Part shown: positions 47,301 through 56,300 of the stretch, one piece after another
Numbering within the stretch: the first letter of the stretch is position 1
How the letters are laid out: each line of letters opens with the position of its first letter
Source of the DNA: Eunapius fragilis
Taxonomy: Eukaryota > Porifera > Demospongiae > Spongillida > Spongillidae
Direction of reading: 5' to 3'
DNA: 64,000 nt
NCBI GenBank assembly: GCA_963681505.1
Contig: OY811980.1
Span: 4,612,004-4,676,003, forward strand
Translations under genes and position numbers: made by a program
Notes under the pieces: generated by a model
Databases searched by the model: none
What the model saw: the letters and a program-made list of their open reading frames with translations, nothing else
Told to the model about the DNA's origin: nothing

Positions 47301-50300
47301 ATCAGGCAGCTGCCAACACACCAGAAAGAACCGGAAGATGGAAGTCAGGTTAGTCCAAAAATACATTTAAATGTTCATAGTTCGTAAACCATTTTGTTTA
47401 TGCCAAGACATTTTGACGATGCCTTACCTCTCAGGACAGTGCAGCGTCCGCGGACTTGGATTTGAGGTACGTTTACCGGCCATGGAATAGCTGCATCAGC
47501 AAGTCGTCGCTGATATACTTAGACGCATCGCAAACAGATGGCGGAGCCCCCACTGAAATAAATGTAAGGCATATCTTATTTATATTCTAGTAGTCGGAAA
47601 GGTTTATGAAGGAAGATAATCACTTCAGTTCGGCGTGATGAAGGGTAAGCGATTGTGTGCTTTTTTTTTTACGCAATCACGACCTTGTATAGCGGCAGAG
47701 TTCGATGAAGACCTTCACGCTATTGCCGCTACAGTAAAAGGTAGGACCTTCATAATTCTATTTATTCACCATATCATCATTTAACTAGGTGGTACAAGCG
47801 AACTAAGGGTAATTGTAATGAAGGCTATTCAGCTCCACAGCGTAGGTACTATCACTGTCGCGTTATGCTCTTGTCCTGCTGTAGCTTTTGGTTAAAAGGT
47901 GCGTTATGCTGACAGAAGAAAGGCTATTGTTGGTATTAAGCCTTCGAAGAGGACAGCGACTGACTATCGACGTCATGACGTTCTGATAGGCTAATCGAAT
48001 TGATTGACACTCTGGATGCTCGAAGCAACTTGAAGCACCCCCCCCAAAAAAATCAGATCAACAAAATGTTTATACACTGCATAACAAGGTTGGTTAAATC
48101 GTTGTCTAACACAATTCACCACAAAATCAAGAACTTCAAAATAATTGTGTTGAGACAGCATTTCAGGGAAATCATGAAAGTGCCCATCTTCTGATCCAAC
48201 CTCATGCATACCTAGTAGGAACCTTCCTTTTATGTCATGTTTTCTTGCTATTTGAAGAACCTTCTCCAAAAATTCATCAAAGCACTCATTTGTTCTGATT
48301 CTTCCACGTGTTAGGCATATCACTGTGCAAAGAATAGGATATACGCAATTGTATACTCATGCGTATATTTCGAGTATACGCATGAATATACGCGTGTCCA
48401 ACTGTTCATGCTTGGATGGTTGGAGAGCTTGAACGTTGACTATTGATTGTATTGTATTGCTTTATTTTTGATAATAACTTTTATACGTAATCAAGCTAGT
48501 ATTCAACGAACAAAATCGGAGGCGTATCCAATACAGTATACGTCAACGTGTCACGAAGTGGTATCCGGAGACGTTAATTTGGGAATCCGCCATAAGCGCA
48601 CGTGATATATTTGAGATATTCGAAATATACGCAGTGAGAAACTGGTTCAATACGCATACTCGAAATATACGCATGAGTATACAATAGCGTATATCCTATT
48701 CTTTGCACCGTGATATGCCTAACACGTGAAAGAATCAGAACCAATGAGTGCTTTGATGAATTTTTGGAGAAGGTTCTTCAAATAGCAAGAAAACATGACA
48801 TAAAAGGAAGGTTCCTACTAGGTATGAATGAGGTTGGATCAGACGATGGGCACTTTCATGATTTCCCTGAAATGCTGTCTCAACAAAATTATTTGAAGTT
48901 CTTGATTTTGTGGTGAATTGTGTTAGACAACGATTTAACCAACCTTGTTATGCAGTGTATAAACATTTTGTTGATCTGTTGCTGAAAGCAGCAAGATGCG
49001 AAACTTGCAACACTGAATATGATTGTTCAATTCTATGGTAATGATTAAGACAAGTTGAACTTGAAAATTCAGCTGGATCTTCTAGCTACGCAATTCAAAC
49101 ATAGTGGTAATTCTCCCACTTTTCATGATGTCAAGGATTACCTGGTTAGTTTGTCACCTGCTGTAGAACCTTGATGTCAGAAGTATTAACTGTGTAAAAA
49201 CTCGTTCTGGTATGCCCGTCAAAAATGCAATAAGCGAAAGAAGTGCATCAGTGCTTACAAGGATAAAATCGTACTTGCCAGCGAAATGCAGCAAGCTCGT
49301 CTGACTCTCAAGAGCTTAATGATTCTCCTCATACATAAAGAGTGTACAGATACGCTGTCATTGAATTATGCATCAACGAATTTGTTGCAAGACGGGAGCA
49401 CAGACTAGCATTATTCGGAACATTATAATACGAAATGGAAAATTGTACGTGAATCATGTACTGGCGCATGCGAATTACAATTGCATCATCTAATTAATTA
49501 TTCATATAGCCCGACCACTTTAAAGTATGTTGCGCCGGCCCTGCACTTACCTTTCCTTCGTGGTTAACTGCTGTGCAACCTTTCTTGCCTTTACATGGGA
49601 TGTTTCGACACTAATTCCTGTTCTGTCATGAATACTTATAAATATGGGACAGTGTCCAGCAAAATCACCTTTCTGGGTAGTTTTCAAGTTTTCAGTTTTT
49701 TTCATTTTCCGTGAACTCCAAAGAGCTTCTATCAAATGGTCCTTATGCATCCTAAATTGGACTATCCATCATAAACTGAATTTATAATTAGCCCTATTTA
49801 TCAATGCGAGCATTACTTTTCTTTTGCTTGTCTTGAAAAGTTTGATAAAGTATCCTAAGGGTGATTTTGCTGGACACTGTCCCATACATATAAATATATA
49901 TAATATTATATATATATATGTATATATGGGACAGTGTCCAGCAGAATCACCCTTCTGGCTAGTTTTTCAAGTTTTCAAATTTTTTGATTTTCCTTGAACG
50001 CCAAGGAGCTTCAGTCAAATGGTCCTTACGCATTCTAAATCGGACTATCCATCACAAATTTATTAGGCACTGAATTTATAATTAGCCATACATTTCAATG
50101 CGAGCATTACTTATCTTTTGCTTGTCCTGGAAATTTTGAAAAAGTACCATTTATTTGGGACAGTGTCCAGCTAAATCACCCTTATGGTACTTTTTCAAAA
50201 TTTCCAGAACAAGCAAAAGAAAGTAACGCTCGCATTGAAATGTATAGCTAATTATAAATTCAGTGCCTAATAACTTTATGATGGATAGTCCGATTTAGGA

Positions 50301-53300
50301 TGCGTAAGGACCATTTGACAGAAGCTCATGGGTGTTCAAGGAAAATCAAAAAAAAATTGAAAACTTGAAAAACTAGCCAGAAGGGTGATTCTGCTGGACA
50401 CTGTCCCATATATATATTATATTATATACGCAGGTTATAAGTGCTATAAGTATTGAACTAAGAAGAGCTAGCAATTTTTCAATCCAATACATTATTTTGG
50501 AAATCCCAAGAGCAATTACTGTTGCATAATGTATAATATTAGTAAATGATATGAGGTCGAAGCAGTAAAAAGGGACCTAGCGCATATTATAAAATTTTCC
50601 AGGATCGAGCATCAAATTTGATCATGCGCGTGCAATTAAAATGTGCGCGTAATTTAAAATTCAGGCCACTGTAATTCTGTGATGGACAAACTCACTTCCA
50701 GTGCTCTTAAAAAAGAATTTGTAGCAGACATCGGTATCAGTTAGAATATGAAATATGTGCTATCAATTGATTGATGATTGATGATAAATGTTTGAAATGA
50801 TTTATTTTCGGATATCACAATATCTGAAAATATTTTACAATGAAAGGTTTTCATATGGTTAATCTCAAATACAAACCCAAGAAACCAAGTAATGGCGCAG
50901 GAGAGAATAGAAGCTTGATGCTTAAGTGGCTATCAGTGCTATTTGGTTAGAAGCTATTAGAAGGCAACACGTCGTCTAGCTAAATGCATCGCGTTTGTTG
51001 CTGTTTACACAGGTTCTGGAAGTTTACATTTAGATTCGAAGTACTTAGAATGCCATTAGTGGGCGCACATTGAATTTAGTGCAATAATGGCACCAAGTCT
51101 CTTTAAAACTCTGGGCTTCCAAAAGTTTCATCTGGAGAACAGCATAAGTTAATTTTAGGGTTTGAAGCACCCTGAGCAAAATATGAAAATTGTTTAATCA
51201 CATTTTTTCTCTATAGTAATTGTACATTGTAAATGGACCATTATTGGATAAATACCACTCAAAGTACATTTCTATCTATCGGTTAAGGCACGGGTATGCC
51301 TATGTGTGTAAAGTGAGTATTTGACAATTGCCCTTTGCATCTACAAATGGGCAAATTTTAAACCGTTTATTACGCATCACTTACTTGCATTTTCTTTGTT
51401 GCAAGTCTTGCCATCAGAAAGAAGTACATATCCAGTATAGCAGTCACACACGTAGCTACCGTTTGTATCAGTGCATATTTGGTTGCATTCACTTGTGTCA
51501 GTTACGCATTCATTAATATCTGCATGTGACAAGCAAGCAATGTGAATTATCATGTAAAGAATACACAGAAATCATTCACTGAGCAAATAACATACTGTTA
51601 TAGAACGCTTTGTCTCCGTGAGGTAGTACAATGTGTATTGTATAGGGTTTCAAAACCTTTCAGTATAGGTAAATATGTGAACAGAGATAATATGCACTAC
51701 CTCTGGTGCAAGTAATATTCACAGAAGGAATACCTGCATTGCATAATGTTAAAGAATCCTTCATGCAAATCCTCCTGGCTCCTCTTAGCAGAATTTTATA
51801 GCAACAATGGAATGATTCAATGTGTGAATTGATAATGGTTTGCTTTTAAATGCATGGTTAGGTTCATCCCAATGATAATTTTTGTTCAGTGATAGTATAT
51901 TCCAACAGCACATTTCCTGTTCTTGATGAACACATCATAAGATGGAACTGACTAATGTAAGATGGAATATTGTATTCAGTATGGAAATAATGTGCAGAAC
52001 GAAATGGGGGCTAGGTGATGTGATTTTAAAAAGTATTTGAGTCATGTTGAAATTGATTGTCGAGTATGTGAATTTTTTTTTGGAATTTGAGCATGGTGTG
52101 TGCATGTGTCTGTTATGGTTGCGTTGTGTAATTATGCATAATGTTTAGATAGATTCTTCGAGACTTCACCGCAGACTTTTGTAACTGGTTTTGTGTCCAG
52201 CCTGTCCAGTTTTTGTGTATTTAATGTGTGCCACGTGTTCTGTTTGTCATTCTCGTTTTCCTGTTCATTCGTGGTTACCTGTGATCCAGTACGTGTTCGC
52301 GCCGTGCAAATACCACAGTGTCTGTGAGTGTATTTGCATGTGATGCATTTGCACATGCACATAGTGTTAATATTTAATTGTAATTGGGTGACAGGTAGTG
52401 TTGAAATGTGTCAGAACTTGTAAGATGGCTTGTCTGTCTTTTTTCTTACTAAGCATGTGGAACATAACGTTCGAGTGTAGGTCTTAATAGTACCAGCAAT
52501 TATTTTTCTGGCCCCAAGGATTAGCTATTACTTACATATGCTGGAAGAAGCAGTAATAGCAACACTTATGCAGACCATTTGTATGCATCTCAGTACTTAC
52601 AAACTGATTTAATAAATATATCATCATACCCAAGCAGATTTTGTTGTCAATAGATACTCGGTACCCAGGGTGACAACTGCACACATAGCTTCCAATGGAG
52701 TTGGTACATATCTGATTGCATTCACTTATACCCAGAGCACATTCATCTAAATCTGTGTGGTGGGACGCATAAAATAACCATACAAATATTGTTACTATAC
52801 ATGTATAAAGGTTAGAGTTTATGCATGTTTTTCTCACCATCACAAGTTCTATTGTCAGAATACAATTGGTATCCAAGGTAGCAACCACACATAAAGTGTC
52901 CATTGGTGTTGTTACAATTCTGATTGCATCCACTTGTACCAAGAGTACATTCATCTATGTCTACGCGGTGAAAGTTATGCATTTCACATAGGATTATTAT
53001 TAACAGTGTTATCAATGAATGGGATCGTGGCAGCAAAAAGGGACCTAGCGCATATTATATAAAAATTTTCTATGAAGGAGAATCAAATTTGACGCGTACA
53101 ATTAAAATGTGCGCATAATAAAAAATGCAGGCTACTATAACTTTATGATGAATAGTCTAACATCAAGTGCGAAAGAAAGAAGTTGTAGAGGACATAGGTG
53201 ACCAAATAATTAAAAATATGTGCTAGGTCCCTTTTCACTACCAAGATCCCAAATGATGCCATAAAATATCATGCATTTGCTGGATATCCCATACCCACAG

Positions 53301-56300
53301 AAATTCTGATGTCAGCAGGCAGTTGGTATTTATAATATATTGTGTTTTTCACTTGTTGGATTACCTCTTACCCATGCAAGTTCTGTTGTCAGAAGTGATT
53401 TGGTATCCAAGGTAGCAACTGCAAACATAGCTTCCATTGGTGTTGATACAATTTTGATTGCATCCACTTAAACCAAGAGTACACTCATTTATGTCTGTGT
53501 GAATTTCACATTAGATAATCACTAACGGTTATTAATGAACGATACATCTGTACTTCACTGAATGTTGCTATTATTTAGAATATCATACTGTACTTGCATC
53601 AAAAAACGATTGTGCATGTCACTATAAATTGAGAACAAGACACTCAAAAATTGAGTGTCCATTCTCATTTTCTAGTGACATCATCATACAGTTATTGCTG
53701 CATGCACTTGCTGGATAATCTATTACCAATGCAAGTTCTGTTGTCAGAAGTGGTTTGGTGTCCAAGGTAGCAACTGCAAACATAGCTTCCGTTGGTGTTG
53801 ATACAATTCTGATTGCATCCACTTAGACCGAGGATACATTCATTTATGTCTATGGGGTGGAAGTTAAGCATTTCACATGAGATTATTATTAACTATGTTC
53901 ATCAATGAATGTTGTCACATAATGTCATGCATTCGCTGAATACTCCCATACCCACACAAGTTGTGATGTCAGCAGACAGTTGGTATCCAAAGTAGCAACT
54001 GCACATGTAGCTTCCAATGGTGTTAGTACAAATCTGATTACATCTACTTGTACCAAGAGCACATTCATCTAAATCTGTGTGGTAGAAAAATATGTGTACA
54101 TTACAATACCAGTACTATCACTGAATAATGTTACTATTTAGAATATCGTGTTCTGATTTGCACTTGTTGGGTGATCACTTACCCATGCAAGTTCTATTGT
54201 CAGAAGTGATTTGGTATCCATGGTAGCAACTGCAAGCATAGCTTCCGTTGGTGTTGATACAATTCTGATTGCATCCACTTAGACCGAGGATACATTCATT
54301 TATGTCTATGGGGTGGAAGTTAAGCATTTCACATGAGATTATTATTAACTATGTTCATCAATGAATGTTGTCACATAATGTCATGCATTCGCTGAATACT
54401 CCCATACCCACACAAGTTGTGATGTCAGCAGACAGTTGGTATCCAAAGTAGCAACTGCACATGTAGCTTCCAATGGTGTTAGTACAAATCTGATTACATC
54501 TACTTGTACCAAGAGCACATTCATCTAAATCTGTGTGGTAGAAAAATATGTGTACATTACAATATCAGTACTATCACTGAATAATGTTACTATTTAGAAT
54601 ATCGTGTTCTGATTTGCACTTGTTGGGTGATACTTACCCATGCAAGTTCTATTGTCAGAAGTGATTTGGTATCCAAGGTAGCAACTGCAAGCATAGCTTC
54701 CGTTGGTGTTGATACAATTCTGATTGCATTCACTTAGACCGAGGATACATTCATTTATGTCTATGGGGTGGAAGTTAAGCATTTCACATGAGATTATTAT
54801 TAACAATGTTCATCAATGAATGTCATATAATGTCATGCATTCGCTGAATACTCCCATACCCACACAAGTTGTGATGTCAGCAGACAGTTGGTATCCAAAG
54901 TAGCAACTGCACATGTAGCTTCCAATGGTGTTAGTACAAATCTGATTACATCTCCTTGTACCAAGAGCACATTCATCTAAATCTGTGTGGTAGAAAAATA
55001 TGTGTACATTACAATATCAGTACTATCACTGAATAATGTTACTATTTAGAATATCGTGTTCTGATTTGCACTTGTTGGGTGATACTTACCCATGCAAGTT
55101 CTATTGTCAGAAGTGATTTGGTATCCAAGGTAGCAACTGCAAGCATAGCTTCCGTTGGTGTTGATACAATTCTGATTGCATCCACTTAGACCGAGGATAC
55201 ATTCATTTATGTCTATGGGGTGGAAGTTTAGCATTTCACATGAGATTATTATTAACAATGTTCATCAATGAATGTCATATAATGTCATGCATTCGCTGAA
55301 TACTCCCATACCCACACAAGTTGTGATGTCAGCAGACAGTTGGTATCCAAAGTAGCAACTGCACATGTAGCTTCCAATGGTGTTAGTACAAATCTGATTA
55401 CATCTACTTGTACCAAGAGCACATTCATCTAAATCTGTGTGGTAGAAAAATATGTGTACATTACAATATCAGTACTATCACTGAATAATGTTACTATTTA
55501 GAATATCGTGTTCTGATTTGCACTTGTTGGGTGATCACTTACCCATGCAAGTTCTATTGTCAGAAGTGATTTGGTATCCAAGGTAGCAACTGCAAGCATA
55601 GCTTCCATTGGTGTTGATACAATTCTGATTGCATCCATTTATGCCAAGAGTACATTCATTTATGTCTGTGTGGTATATTTCACATAAGATTTTTATTTTA
55701 TTATTATTATTTTTATTTATCGTTATTATTTTAATTTACATCACACTAAGTATTATTAACTGTACTCGGAGTATCATCAATGAATGTTATGACAGTACTA
55801 TCACTGAATGATGCTATTATTTAGAATATCGGAAGTCTCGCTAGAGACGTCCATATAGGTTTTGACCCCGCCTATGAATTTAATTAAAATCTTGCGACCC
55901 TACCGTGGCTTTGCTTCCAATGATTGGATCATCTAACTTGTTGCGGCAATCGATCTAAAAGTCAAAACTGAGTAGTTTCGTTTTTGTTTCACGTCGTAGA
56001 GCCGCATGGTTGTCGAGAACGAAAAATACTGCTGTCCTCGTTCCCCTTCCAAAAATAATAGGTGGGTCGTTTTCTGATTCTTCTGCTTCTTCTTGAGAAC
56101 ACATAACTCGGGACAGGAACACTTTTAAGCAATGAAAATTGCACCAATAGCTTTAGAATTTGCTGGAGGACTCGCTTTTAGGCTTTGATACACAAAAGCC
56201 TAAAAGCCTATACACGGTCTTATCAATTCTCATTAAGCAAAAGTACCTAGAAAATTTTCACAATACGTCTGGATTGAATTAAATCGGTTAAATGAAAGTG

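Larger units (their letters stand above)
40673..49543 (+). mobile_element. Rearranged hAT transposon, 8.9 kb
   Basis: Left end CAGGCCCGGCGCAAATGGTC (40673) and right end, complement CAGGGCCGGCGCAACATACT (49543), share an inner GTGGTC/GGTCGGGCT region. CACTT flanks both sides (40668-40672 and 49544-49548). Transposase pieces occur at 40929-41828 (+), 47991-48330 (-) and 48704-49420 (+). The centre is filled by a hAT-like MITE, satellite arrays and an inverted duplication, so the copy is dead. It sits in the long intron of the receptor gene. Confidence 0.75.
53727..55665 (-). repeat. Tandem array of A+B EGF exon pairs, unit about 453 bp
   Basis: Type A exon starts are spaced 456, 455, 452 and 453 bp; type B 456, 452 and 452 bp. 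Introns are duplicated along with exons and are almost identical (for example the stretch with ATTTCACATGAGATTATTAT and that with AGAATATCGTGTTCTGATTT). Unequal crossing-over or conversion must be recent. Confidence 0.92.
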
